A stretch of DNA of 64,000 bases from an uncultured Craurococcus sp. (GTDB taxonomy: Bacteria > Pseudomonadota > Alphaproteobacteria > Acetobacterales > Acetobacteraceae). Both the position numbers and the translations under genes were made by a program. Location: the NCBI GenBank assembly GCA_902805545.1, contig CADCTD010000185.1, positions 1 through 64,000 of the forward strand. The letters are read 5' to 3'. Below are positions 10,544 through 19,991 of this stretch, one piece after another. Position 1 is the stretch's first letter, and every line of letters starts with the position of its first letter. The notes beneath the pieces are model-generated. The model did not search any database and was not told where the DNA came from. It saw only the letters and a program-made list of their open reading frames with translations.

Positions 10544-11512
10544 ATGCCGATCCCGCGCCGCGTGCTGCTGGCCGCCCCTGCCCTGCTGGCGCCCCCCGCC
10601 TTGGCCCAGGCACCGTGGCCGGACCGGCCGCTCCGGCTCGTCGTTCCCTTCCCCGGCGGCTCGACGCCCGATATCGCCGGGCGGGCCGTCGCCGCGCATT
10701 ACAGCCAGGTGCTGGGGCAGCCCTGCGTCGTCGAGAACCGGGCCGGGGCCGGCGGCAATATCGGCACGGATGCGGTGGCGAAGGCAGCGGACGGGCACAC
10801 GATCGGCGTCTCCATCAACGGCCCGCTGACGACGGCGCCGGCGCTCTTTCCGAACCTGCCCTATGACCCGGCGCGGGATCTCGCCCCCATCTCGCTGCTG
10901 ATGCGGGGCGGCCAGCTCCTGGTCGTCCGGCCGGACCTGCCGATGCGCAGCCTCGGCGAGTTCCTGGCGGCGGTGAAGGCCAGCCCGGGAAAATACTCCT
11001 TCGGCTCGGTCGGCTCGGGTTCGGGCGGGCATCTCGCCATGATGGACCTGCTCGCACGGGCGGGCGGGGAGATGCTGCACGTCCCCTATCGCGGCTTCCC
11101 GCCGGCGGTGGTCGACCTCATCGCCGGGCGGATCGATGCGATGGTCATCATCGCCGCCGGCATCCTGCCGCAGCTGCGCGAGGGCCAGGCGCGGGCGCTG
11201 GCCGCGACCGCCGAGGCGCGGATTCCGCAGGCGCCGGAGGTGCCGACGCTGGCCGAGGCCGGGATCGCCGATGCGGCGAGCTATGCCTGGATCGGGCTGA
11301 TCGGGCCGGCCTCGACGCCGGCCGAGCGGGTGGCGCGGCTGTCGGCCGAGGCGCAGCGGGCGCTGGCGGTGCCCGAGGCGCGCAGGGCGCTCGAGGCCGC
11401 AGGCTTCGAGATCATGGCGAGCAGCCCGGAGGGGCTGCGCGCCTTCATGGCCGCCGAGGCGGAGCGCTGGGCCAGCTTGATCCGCCGGCTGGGGATCAGG
11501 GCCGAGGCCTGA
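10544..11512 (+). CDS. tripartite tricarboxylate transporter (Bug/TctC) family substrate-binding protein
   Basis: Signal peptide; WPDRPLRLVVPFPGGSTPDIAGRAVA...VVENRAGAGGNIGTDAVAKA. Confidence 0.9.
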   Translation: MPIPRRVLLAAPALLAPPALAQAPWPDRPLRLVVPFPGGSTPDIAGRAVAAHYSQVLGQPCVVENRAGAGGNIGTDAVAKAADGHTIGVSINGPLTTAPALFPNLPYDPARDLAPISLLMRGGQLLVVRPDLPMRSLGEFLAAVKASPGKYSFGSVGSGSGGHLAMMDLLARAGGEMLHVPYRGFPPAVVDLIAGRIDAMVIIAAGILPQLREGQARALAATAEARIPQAPEVPTLAEAGIADAASYAWIGLIGPASTPAERVARLSAEAQRALAVPEARRALEAAGFEIMASSPEGLRAFMAAEAERWASLIRRLGIRAEA

Positions 11513-11525
11513 TCCCCCTCCCCGC

Positions 11526-12482
11526 TCAGGCGGCGCGGGTGCGCCAGAGGCTGAGCGCGATGGAGCCGCCGATGATGCTGCCGGTCAGCAACAGCGCCCA
11601 CTCCACCGGCACCGCCTTGCCGCCCGCCCAGTAGTTCGCCAGCATCTTCACGCCAACGATCATCAGCACGATCGACAGCCCGTGCTTCAGGTAGCGGAAG
11701 CGGTGGATGATGCCCGAGAGGGCGAAGTACATCGCCCGCAGGCCGAGGATGGCGAAGACATTCGCGGTGTAGACGATGAACGGGTCGGTGGTGACGGCGA
11801 AGATCGCCGGGATGCTGTCGAGGGCGAAGACCAGGTCGGTCAGCTCGACCAGGATCAGCACCAGGGCGAGCGGCGTCAGCATCCACTTGCCCGCCTCGCG
11901 TGTGGTGAAGGCGCTGCCGCGGAAGCCGTTGCTCACCGGCAGGTGGCGCTGCAGGAAGCGCAGGATGGGATTGTCGCGCGGGTCGCCTTCCGGCGCGTTG
12001 ACCGATTGCAGCATCTTCCAGCCGCTGAAGACGAGGAAGAGGCCGAAGACGACCATCAGCCAGTCGAATTCGCGCAGCAGGCTGGTGCCGAGCAGGATCA
12101 TCGCCGCGCGCATCGCCAGCGCCCCGAGGATGCCCCAGAACAGCACGCGGTGCTGATAGGCGGCGGGGACGCCGAATTTGGCGAAGATGAGGACGAAGAC
12201 GAAGATGTTGTCGACCGAGAGCGACCACTCGATGACATAGCCCGTCAGGAATTCGAGGGCGCGGACCTGGCGGCCTTCCTCCGGCCCGTAGCTGGTCCAG
12301 AGCCAGGCGAAGAAGCCGAGGGCGAGGGCGACGTAGCCGGCGGATTTCCAGAGCGCCGTGCGCACCGGCACCGCGACGGGCTGGCCGTCCGGGCCCTTGC
12401 GGGAGAGGACGCCGAGATCGAGCAGCAGAAGGCCAAGAATGGCCGCGTTGAACCAGACCCAAAACCAGATGGACGGCTCCAT
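11526..12482 (-). CDS. TerC family integral membrane protein (Alx/TerC-like)
   Basis: WSLSVDNIFVFVLIFAKFGVP...HRVLFWGILGALAMRAAMI...LVELTDLVFALDSIPAIFAVTTDPFIVYTANVFAILGLRAMYF. Confidence 0.94.
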   Translation of the reverse strand: MEPSIWFWVWFNAAILGLLLLDLGVLSRKGPDGQPVAVPVRTALWKSAGYVALALGFFAWLWTSYGPEEGRQVRALEFLTGYVIEWSLSVDNIFVFVLIFAKFGVPAAYQHRVLFWGILGALAMRAAMILLGTSLLREFDWLMVVFGLFLVFSGWKMLQSVNAPEGDPRDNPILRFLQRHLPVSNGFRGSAFTTREAGKWMLTPLALVLILVELTDLVFALDSIPAIFAVTTDPFIVYTANVFAILGLRAMYFALSGIIHRFRYLKHGLSIVLMIVGVKMLANYWAGGKAVPVEWALLLTGSIIGGSIALSLWRTRAA

Positions 12483-12632
12483 CGCCGTGAGCTCCTCACT
12501 GGCGCGACGGGCTGACCTTGCGGAAAGCGACAGGGCCCGATCGCGCGACGTTGCACGCGATCCGACATCGCACACCCGGCAGCGGGCCCGAGGGCCGGCG
12601 GCCGGGCGGCCAGAGGGGCCCGGATCGACGTC

Positions 12633-12661
12633 GTTATGATCTATGCGGAAAGCGATGTCAA
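12633..12661 (-). promoter_or_regulatory. sigma70-like promoter of the TerC-family gene
   Basis: On the minus strand: TTGACA (12661-12656), 17-nt spacer, CATAAC (12638-12633); implies a ~140-nt 5' leader. Confidence 0.6.
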
Positions 12662-12786
12662 GCCTGTTGTCATGGGCCCGCCGCCACGCCATCTCCGCGT
12701 TTGCTCTATAGGGGCCGGGGCAGTAGTGTCCCGCCCGGTCAGGGCCGCTAACCGCGGCCTCCAACAAAGGGTTATCGGGGCGTCAC

Positions 12787-13056
12787 ATGGGTTCCTTCAG
12801 CATCTGGCACTGGCTCATCGTGCTGCTGGTCGTGCTTCTGCTCTTCGGCAGCGGCAAGATCAGCACCCTCATGGGCGACCTCGCCACCGGCATCAAATCC
12901 TTCAAGAAGAACATGAAGGAGGAGGATGACGCATCGCTCGCCGAGGGCGCGCCGCCGGCGCCGGGCACGCAGCCGCCCGGGACGATCCAGGGCCCGGCCG
13001 CGACGACCACGCCGCACGCCTCGACCACCACCACGACGAGCCGTCCGGCGGCCTGA
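12787..13056 (+). CDS. tatA: Sec-independent protein translocase subunit TatA/TatE family
   Basis: [41 protein letters not shown]; Pro/Thr-rich tail. Confidence 0.92.
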   Translation: MGSFSIWHWLIVLLVVLLLFGSGKISTLMGDLATGIKSFKKNMKEEDDASLAEGAPPAPGTQPPGTIQGPAATTTPHASTTTTTSRPAA

Positions 13057-13418
13057 TTCCCGGCTGGCCGAGGCCCGGGCGGCGGTCATCGCCACCGGGC
13101 AGCGGTTGGGCCGTTTCGGTGCAGTCCCGGCCACGGCCGGGATCATCCCTGTCCGGTGGCGGGATGGGGCGATCGCGGCCACCCGCTTCGGCGGGCGCAA
13201 GGCTTCCCGGACGTCGGCGGGGTGATCCGTGCGGGCCTGTCGCCGGCCCGTGCGCGAGGGGGACCGGCCCTCCTCCCAGACAGTGCTGCATGCGGAATCG
13301 ACTGCCGCCGCAGCGGCTCGAGGGCACCACCTCTACCATCCCCTTCGCAGCGGAGGCGCCGGAGAGCTTCGCCGCCGCGCCTTGATGGGGAGGCGGCCCG
13401 GCAGCTCGGCTTGCCGGC

Positions 13419-15095
13419 CTAGGCCGCCAGCACCCCCTCCGCCTCCCGTACCACATCCTTGAGCGCATCTGGCGCGAAGGGCGAGATCAGCCCCGCCGAG
13501 CGCACCAGCTCCTGGAAGGGCGCGCCGCCGCCGCGTCCGCAGAGCGCGACGTAATCCGCCAGCGCCGCCGGCGCATCCTGCCGCGCCTTGACCCAGAACT
13601 GCATCGCGCAGCACTGCGCCAGCGTGTAGTCGATGTAGTAGAGCGGCGAGTTGTAGATGTGCTGCTTCGCCTGCCAGCGGCCGCCCTTCGCCGGATATTC
13701 GAGGTCGCCATAGTCGGTCCAGGGCATGTAGCGCCGCTCGAGGCGCTGCCAGATGGCGTGGCGCTCCGCGGGCGTCGCCTCCGGCCTGGCATAGACCTCG
13801 TGCTGGAAGTGGTCGACGCAGACGCCATAGGGCAGGAAGGCGAGCGCGGTCTCGAGATGCATGCGGCGGAAGCGTTCCGCCGCCCCCTCTCCCACCAGTA
13901 GCGCCATATGCGGGTAGGTGAGGAATTCGAGGCTCATGGAGTGGATCTCGGCCGCCTCCATGGTGGGCCAGAGCTGGTCGATCCCCGGCAGGTTGCGGCT
14001 CTCCCAGTTCTGGAAGGCGTGGCCCATCTCATGGGTGAAGACGCCGATGTCGTGATGCGTGCCGTTGAAATTGGCGAAGATGAAGGGCACGCCGACGGAG
14101 GGGAAGCTGGTGCAGAACCCGCCGCCCGCCTTGCCGGGCCGGTTGCGCATGTCGAGGAAGCCGCCCTCCTCCATCAGCCGGTAGAAGGAGGCGAGGCGCG
14201 GGTCCATGCGGTCGAACATGGTGCGGGCCGCGGCGACGAGGGTGTCGTGGTCGCCGATCGGCGCCGGGTTGCCCTCGGGGTCGATCAGCGCCTCGTCCCA
14301 GGCGCGCAGCCGGTCCCAGCCGAAGCGCTGGCGGCGCGCCTCCAGCAGGCGGGCGACGAGGGGGACGACATGCTCGGCCACCTGGTCGCGGTAGCGGGCG
14401 ACATCGGCGGCGTCGTAGTCGGTCCGGCGCAGGCGGCGGTAGCCGAGGGGCAGGTAGTTCTCGTAGCCGAGCTTGCGGGCCATGCCGTGGCGGAGGCGGA
14501 CGAGCGCGTCGTAGATGGCGTCGAGTTCCTCGCCATGCTCGGCAAAGAAGGACCAGCGGAGGCTCTCCGCCTCGTGGCGGGTGCCGCGGTCCGGGTCCTC
14601 GGCATAGGGGGCAAGGCCCGAGAGGTTGGTCGTGGTGCCGCGGATGGCGAGCTTGGCCGAGGCCATCAGCTCCGTGTAGCGGGCGGTGAGCTTCGCCTCC
14701 TCCTCGAGGTCGCCGGCAATGACGGGGTCGAAGGTCGTGACGTCCGTCTCCCAGAGGCGAAGCGTGTGGGGGCCGAGCGCCGATTCCAGCGCGGCGCGAT
14801 CCGGCCAGGCGAGCAGGCGTCGCTTCAGCGCGATCTCGTGGCCGGTGGCCTCGGGCGAGAGGGCATCGGCATACTCGCGCGCCGCCTTGGCCTCGGCGCT
14901 GGTCGTGTCCTGCGAGAAGCGGAGATGAACGAGGCTCGCCCAGCTCTCGTAGTCGCGGCGCTGGCGGTCCCAGGTGGCGAGGGTGTCGCCCAGGGCGCCG
15001 GCGTCGAGCCCGGCGTCGAGGGCAGCATGGTCGGCGGCGAGGCTCTCCCGCGTCGGCGTCGGGAAGGCGAGGTCGGCGAAGCGGGGCACGGTCAT
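13419..15095 (-). CDS. M3 family oligoendopeptidase
   Basis: HEMGHAFQNWESRNLPG zinc motif and M3B-like architecture. Confidence 0.92.
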   Translation of the reverse strand: MTVPRFADLAFPTPTRESLAADHAALDAGLDAGALGDTLATWDRQRRDYESWASLVHLRFSQDTTSAEAKAAREYADALSPEATGHEIALKRRLLAWPDRAALESALGPHTLRLWETDVTTFDPVIAGDLEEEAKLTARYTELMASAKLAIRGTTTNLSGLAPYAEDPDRGTRHEAESLRWSFFAEHGEELDAIYDALVRLRHGMARKLGYENYLPLGYRRLRRTDYDAADVARYRDQVAEHVVPLVARLLEARRQRFGWDRLRAWDEALIDPEGNPAPIGDHDTLVAAARTMFDRMDPRLASFYRLMEEGGFLDMRNRPGKAGGGFCTSFPSVGVPFIFANFNGTHHDIGVFTHEMGHAFQNWESRNLPGIDQLWPTMEAAEIHSMSLEFLTYPHMALLVGEGAAERFRRMHLETALAFLPYGVCVDHFQHEVYARPEATPAERHAIWQRLERRYMPWTDYGDLEYPAKGGRWQAKQHIYNSPLYYIDYTLAQCCAMQFWVKARQDAPAALADYVALCGRGGGAPFQELVRSAGLISPFAPDALKDVVREAEGVLAA

Positions 15096-16168
15096 GCGGC
15101 GAGGCTCTCCGGAAGGCCGATGCGGTCGAGCGGGCCGAGCTCGCGCTCCAGCAGGGGGCGCACCTCGGTGGCGAAGCGCTCGATGCTGCGGAGCGCCTGC
15201 GCGGTCGTCGAGGCCCCGGCCTGGAAGTGCAGGAGGTAGTGGCAGGGCTGGGCCGCGCGGATCTCGGCCACCATGCGCTCGGCGATGGCATGCGCGTCGC
15301 CGACCAGCATGTGCCGGGCCATGTCCTCGAGGCTCATCTCGCCGGGCCAGGGTTTCTCCATCAGGATCCCGCCCTGCATGTGCTGCTCGCGGTGGCGGAG
15401 GCTCTGGGAGAGGCGGATCTGATAGCGGATGTTCTCAAGGAAGCCCTCGGCCTCCGCCCGGTCCCCAGTGATGCACATGTGGCGCAGCGCGCCGAAGCGC
15501 ATCCGCGCCGGATCCTGGCCGGCCTCGAGGTAGGTGGCCTCGAACCGGGCGCGGGCGCGGGCCAGCATCTCGGCGGTGTAGTGGCGGGGAGTGACCATCA
15601 CCACATAGCCGCGCTCCGCCGCCATGCGATGGAGCTCCGCATTGTCGCCGGCGACCCAGACTTCCGGCAGGCCGCGGACGGGGCGGGCGGCGATATGGGT
15701 CTCGGGCAGGCGGTAGAAGCGCCCCTCATGGGCGAAGGTCTCGTTGGCCGTCGCCTGCTCCAGCATCCCCATGAACTCGATCAGCCGGGGCGTGCTCTCG
15801 GCGAGGTCCGCCTCGAAGCGCTCGAACTCGAAGGGCTGGTAGCCGCTGCCGATGCCGAGCACCAGGCGGCCATGGGTCAGCTGGTCGACCATGCCGATCT
15901 CGGCCAGGAGGCGGGCGGGCTGGTAGAGCGGGACGATGATGACGCCGCTGCCGAGCCTGATGCGGCTGGTCTCGCCGGCGCAGCGGGCGACCATCATCAG
16001 CGGCGAGGGACAGACGCAGTAGTTCGAGAAATGGTGCTCGGCGAACCAGGAGATGGCGAAGCCGGCCTGCTCGGCGGCCTTCACCTGGGCGACCGCGCCG
16101 TCATAGAGGCCGGCGAGGTCGGTGCCCGGCGCGCGATAGCCCATCAGGTTGAACTGGCCGAAATCCAT
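15092..16168 (-). CDS. LLM class flavin-dependent oxidoreductase
   Basis: AISWFAEHHFSNYCVCPSPLMMVARCAGETSRIRLGSGVIIVPLYQPARLLAEIGMVDQLTHGRLVLGIGSGY. Confidence 0.92.
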   Translation of the reverse strand: MDFGQFNLMGYRAPGTDLAGLYDGAVAQVKAAEQAGFAISWFAEHHFSNYCVCPSPLMMVARCAGETSRIRLGSGVIIVPLYQPARLLAEIGMVDQLTHGRLVLGIGSGYQPFEFERFEADLAESTPRLIEFMGMLEQATANETFAHEGRFYRLPETHIAARPVRGLPEVWVAGDNAELHRMAAERGYVVMVTPRHYTAEMLARARARFEATYLEAGQDPARMRFGALRHMCITGDRAEAEGFLENIRYQIRLSQSLRHREQHMQGGILMEKPWPGEMSLEDMARHMLVGDAHAIAERMVAEIRAAQPCHYLLHFQAGASTTAQALRSIERFATEVRPLLERELGPLDRIGLPESLAA

Positions 16169-16217
16169 GGGGCGTCTCCCTCTTTGCCGGGGAGTGTCGG
16201 CGCTTGGGGCCGATGCC

Positions 16218-16700
16218 TCAAGCCTTTCGCTCGAAGCGGATGACGGCGCAACGGATGGTGACCGGGGCCGGGAGGGTGATGGTGTCGAGGCGGCGATAGC
16301 CGGCGCCGGCCTCCTCCAGCAGCACGGCGAAGCCGGTGTCGTCCGGGCGCGGCGCGCGGATCTCGACCGAGTGGCGCCAGGCCACGCGCTCGGAGATGGC
16401 GTTCAGCACCATGCTCGGGCTGCCGTGGAGGCGGCAGCGGGCGCGCCAGCCGCCGTCGAACCAGCGGGGCTCGAGGAGCCTGTCGAGGACGAGCGGGGGC
16501 TGTCCCTGGAAGTCGAGGGTGAAGCCCTCGCCCTCGATCAGGGTGATGGTGCGGTCCTGGCCGGCGAAGTCGGAGAACTCGGCATCCCTGTCGACCCAGG
16601 CGAAGGTGACGAGCCAGCCGGGGCCGCCGACCACATCCGCCTTCCGGCCGGCGCCGTTGCGCCAAGGGGTGACGGCGAGGTCGGCGTGGCGGAGATGCAT
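16218..16700 (-). CDS. HutD family protein
   Basis: TPWRNGAGRKADV... and DRTITLIEGEGFTLDF cupin-like pattern of HutD/Ves. Confidence 0.8.
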   Translation of the reverse strand: MHLRHADLAVTPWRNGAGRKADVVGGPGWLVTFAWVDRDAEFSDFAGQDRTITLIEGEGFTLDFQGQPPLVLDRLLEPRWFDGGWRARCRLHGSPSMVLNAISERVAWRHSVEIRAPRPDDTGFAVLLEEAGAGYRRLDTITLPAPVTIRCAVIRFERKA

Positions 16701-17019
16701 GACGGGTCCGGTGCGATGGGATCGGGCGGCATCACCCTATCGGAGAGAAGGGCCCTGGCAAACCTCAGCTAGTGATCGTGTCCGCCAACGTACAAACGGC
16801 AACGTGTTTCCGGGCCGGGGCTTGCGCGCCGGCTGCGTCCAGAGGCGTACAGACGGGGCCTGACGCGCCGCGGATTGAGGACTGGTGATCCCAAGCTCCC
16901 CGCCTGGCTGGCGCCGCCGGGGGCCGGTGTCGCACGTCGCCTGTCCTGCCGTTGGTCATTGCCGTGTTCCTCCAGTCGCTTCTCTCCACCCCCGCCGGCA
17001 GCCCTGGCCTCGCCAGCGC

Positions 17020-17745
17020 ATGAGCCCGCCCCGGAACAGGCTGCTCGCCGCCCTTCCACCCGTCGAGCTGGCCACGCTGCTGCCGATGCTCGACGCCATG
17101 GAGTTGGCGCAGCACCAGGTGCTCCACCACCGCGAAGACCCGATCGCCGGGCTGCTCTTCATCGAGAGCGGCTGCGTCTCGCTGCTGGCCTCGCTCGAGG
17201 ATGGCGAGGGGGTGGAGGCGACGGTCGTCGGCCATGAAGGGCTGGTGGGGGTGCCGCTGCTGCTCGGTGAGGCGCGGGCGGAGTTGCATGCGGTGGTGCG
17301 GATGCCGGGCTGCGGGCTGCACCTGCGCGCCGGGCTGCTGAACGGGACGATGGAACGGCTGCCGGGGCTGCGGCGGCTGCTGACCTGCTACGTGCTGGCG
17401 CGGCACGGCCATGCCACGCAACTCGCGGCCTGCAACGTGCGGCACGGCATCGTCCAGCGTCTGGCGCGGACCTTGCTGACGGCGCACGACCATGCGGATG
17501 GCCAGATGGTGCCGATGACGCATGAGATCCTGGCGATGTCGCTCGGTGTGCGGCGGGCGGGGGTGACGGTGGCGGCGCGGCAGTTGCACCTCAGCGGCTG
17601 CATCAACTATGGCGCGGGGCGTATCGCCATCGCCGACCGCTCCCGGCTGAAGGCGGCGGCCTGCGAGTGCCACGGCGTGATCCAGGCGGCCTATGCGAGG
17701 CTGCGGCGGACGGAGGACGTGCCGGAGCTCGAGGCCGCAGGGTGA
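17020..17745 (+). CDS. Crp/Fnr family transcriptional regulator
   Basis: cNMP-binding fold (VLHHREDPIAGLLFIESGCVSLL) plus C-terminal HTH (THEILAMSLGVRRAGVTVAARQL). Confidence 0.88.
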   Translation: MSPPRNRLLAALPPVELATLLPMLDAMELAQHQVLHHREDPIAGLLFIESGCVSLLASLEDGEGVEATVVGHEGLVGVPLLLGEARAELHAVVRMPGCGLHLRAGLLNGTMERLPGLRRLLTCYVLARHGHATQLAACNVRHGIVQRLARTLLTAHDHADGQMVPMTHEILAMSLGVRRAGVTVAARQLHLSGCINYGAGRIAIADRSRLKAAACECHGVIQAAYARLRRTEDVPELEAAG

Positions 17746-17807
17746 AGCGCGGGCGCCGGACACGGGAGGGTTGAGTTTTCATCGCCGCTGTCCGCAACCG
17801 AACAGAC

Positions 17808-17817
17808 GGGGGGGGGG
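17808..17817. repeat. homopolymeric (G)10 tract in the intergenic region
   Basis: Read directly: acagac-GGGGGGGGGG-acaggg. Confidence 0.9.
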
Positions 17818-17905
17818 ACAGGGCCTTCAATTGACCCATCACTTATGCTTTCGGAATATTTCCCGCAGCACAAGAAGCGGAAGTAGTTCCAGAAAAGGAA
17901 GTACC

Positions 17906-18289
17906 ATGCAGCACGGGATAACGTTGAAACCGTCCCGCCAGCTGGCTGGCCAGCGCGTCCTCGTCGTCGAGGATGAGGCGCTGGTCGCCATGCTCGTCGA
18001 GGACAGCCTGCAGGAGGCCGGCGCCACCGTCATCGGCCCTGCCGCCACCGTCGACGAGGCGCTGGCGCTGATCCGGAACGGCGGGGTGGACGCCGCGGTG
18101 CTCGACGTCAACCTGCGTGGCGAGCGCGTCACCCGGGTCGTGGAGCGGCTGGCGTGGCTGCAGGTGCCCTTCGTCTTCGCCACCGGCTATGACGCCTCCT
18201 GCGACGCGGGCATGCAGACCGGGGCGCCGGTGCTGCAAAAGCCGTTCGACCTCGAGCGGCTGACCTCGGCGCTCGTCTCCATCATCTGA
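17906..18289 (+). CDS. single-domain response regulator (REC only)
   Basis: RVLVVEDEALVAMLVEDSLQEAGATVIGPA...VDAAVLDVNLRGE...PFVFATGYD...VLQKPFDLERL. Confidence 0.9.
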   Translation: MQHGITLKPSRQLAGQRVLVVEDEALVAMLVEDSLQEAGATVIGPAATVDEALALIRNGGVDAAVLDVNLRGERVTRVVERLAWLQVPFVFATGYDASCDAGMQTGAPVLQKPFDLERLTSALVSII

Positions 18290-18299
18290 CCGCCAGGCG

Positions 18300-19970
18300 C
18301 TACCGCCTGTCGGGTTGCCGCCGGGGCGCGACCGGCCGGGCCGGGCGCGGGCGGGGCGTGTCGGCCAGCGGCGGGTCGGAGGGCTGAATCCGGATATGCG
18401 CGTCCTTCGCGTCGCCCGGCCGGCGCAGGGCCGAGGCGAAGCGGTCGGCCGCCCAGGGGGCGACCTCGAAGCGCGTCTCCCGCTCCTGCACCTGGATGCG
18501 GCCGATCTCCTGACGCGTGACATTGCCGCGGCGGCAGAGGAAGGGCAGCACCCAACGCGGGTCGGCATTGCCGTTGCGGCCGAGATTCATGCGGAACCAG
18601 GCGCCGGGGGCATTGCCGGTGGCGGCCGGGTGCTGGCGGGGCGGCGGGCGGTCGCTGATCTCGGCCAACTCCTCGGGCGCCGGCAGGGGCGCGCGAAGGA
18701 CGCGCATCAGGGCCGCGGCCAGGGCCTCGGCCGGTTGGGCGGCGAGGAGCTGGCGGGCCAGCGCCAGGTCGCCATCGATGGGCTCCTCGCCGGCCATCTC
18801 GGTTGCCTGGGCGAGGATGCGGGCGTCGTCCTTCTCGCGGATGGCCTCCGCCGAGGGGGCCGGGCCCCAGGCGGCCTGGACGCGGGCGGCCTGGAGCAGG
18901 CGCTCCGCGGCGCGGCGGCGGTTGTGGGGGACCAGCAGCGCGCTGATGCCCTTGCGGCCGGCGCGGCCGGTGCGGCCGCTGCGGTGGAGCAGCGTCTCCG
19001 GGTCGTTCGGCAGCTCGGCATGGATGACGAGGCCGAGGTCCGGCAGGTCGATGCCGCGGGCGGCGACGTCGGTCGCCACGCAGACGCGGGCGCGGCCGTC
19101 GCGGAGGCTCTGCATGGCGCGGTTGCGTTCGGCCTGGGACAGCTCGCCGGAGAGGGCGACGGCGGCGAAGCCGCGTTCGGCGAGGTTGCCGTGCAGCCGC
19201 GTCACCGTCGCGCGGGTGCGGCAGAAGACCAGGGCCGAGCGCGCCTCGAAGAATCGGAGGCTGTTGACGACGGAACGCTCGATCTCATGCGGGGCGATGA
19301 GGAGCGCGCGGTACTCGATGTCGCCATGCTGCGCGCCGGCATCGCCGGCGGCGATCCGCAGCGCGTCCTTCTGGTAGGTGCGGGCGATGGCGGCGATGCC
19401 GGCAGGCACGGTCGCGGAGAAGAGGAAGGTGCGGCGGTCCTCCGGCGTCGTCTCGAGGATCGCCTCCAGCTCCTCGCGGAAGCCGAGGTCGAGCATCTCG
19501 TCAGCCTCGTCCAGCACCACGGCGCGGAGGGATTGCGGGCGGAGGTTGCCGCGCTCCAGGTGGTCGCGGATCCGGCCGGGCGTGCCGACGACGAGATGGG
19601 CGCCGCGCTCGAGGGCACGGCGTTCCGCGATCGGGTCGGTGCCGCCGACGCAGGTGACGACGCGGCCGCCGGCCTTCGCATAGAGCCAGGCCAGCTCGCC
19701 CTGGACCTGGAGGGCAAGCTCGCGCGTCGGGGCGACGACGAGGGCCAGAGGCTGGCCGGGCGCGGGCAGGCGGTCGGTCCCGCCCATCAGCAGATGCGCC
19801 ATGGCGAGGCCATAGGCCACGGTCTTGCCGGAGCCGGTCTGGGCGGAGACGAGGAGGTCGCGGCCCGCGGTCTCGTCTTCGAGGACGGCGGCCTGGACGG
19901 GGGTCGGCTCGGCATAGCCGCGCTCGTCGAGAGCGGCCTTGAGGGGGGAAGGCAGGTCAGGAAAGGGCAT
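18300..19970 (-). CDS. DEAD/DEAH-box RNA helicase with C-terminal RNA-binding region (DbpA/DeaD-like)
   Basis: SAQTGSGKTVAYGLA, PTRELALQVQ, VLDEADEMLDLGF, SATVP, HRSGRTGRAGRKG. Confidence 0.94.
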   Translation of the reverse strand: MPFPDLPSPLKAALDERGYAEPTPVQAAVLEDETAGRDLLVSAQTGSGKTVAYGLAMAHLLMGGTDRLPAPGQPLALVVAPTRELALQVQGELAWLYAKAGGRVVTCVGGTDPIAERRALERGAHLVVGTPGRIRDHLERGNLRPQSLRAVVLDEADEMLDLGFREELEAILETTPEDRRTFLFSATVPAGIAAIARTYQKDALRIAAGDAGAQHGDIEYRALLIAPHEIERSVVNSLRFFEARSALVFCRTRATVTRLHGNLAERGFAAVALSGELSQAERNRAMQSLRDGRARVCVATDVAARGIDLPDLGLVIHAELPNDPETLLHRSGRTGRAGRKGISALLVPHNRRRAAERLLQAARVQAAWGPAPSAEAIREKDDARILAQATEMAGEEPIDGDLALARQLLAAQPAEALAAALMRVLRAPLPAPEELAEISDRPPPRQHPAATGNAPGAWFRMNLGRNGNADPRWVLPFLCRRGNVTRQEIGRIQVQERETRFEVAPWAADRFASALRRPGDAKDAHIRIQPSDPPLADTPRPRPARPVAPRRQPDRR

Positions 19971-19991
19971 GCGGGACTTTACGGAAGGGGA

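Noticed and set aside
12483-12640. yybP-ykoY (Mn2+) riboswitch in the leader of the TerC gene
   Set aside because: A long leader and TerC context made it plausible, but I could not find the conserved GGGGAGUA-type core by eye. An Infernal search with RF00080 would decide.
13070-13418. Several overlapping ORFs between tatA and the M3 peptidase
   Set aside because: Arg/Pro/Ala-rich translations in competing frames, with no RBS or recognisable domain.
16218-16700. HutD as part of a histidine-utilisation cluster
   Set aside because: No hutH/U/I/G genes in the neighbourhood; treated as an isolated HutD-family gene.
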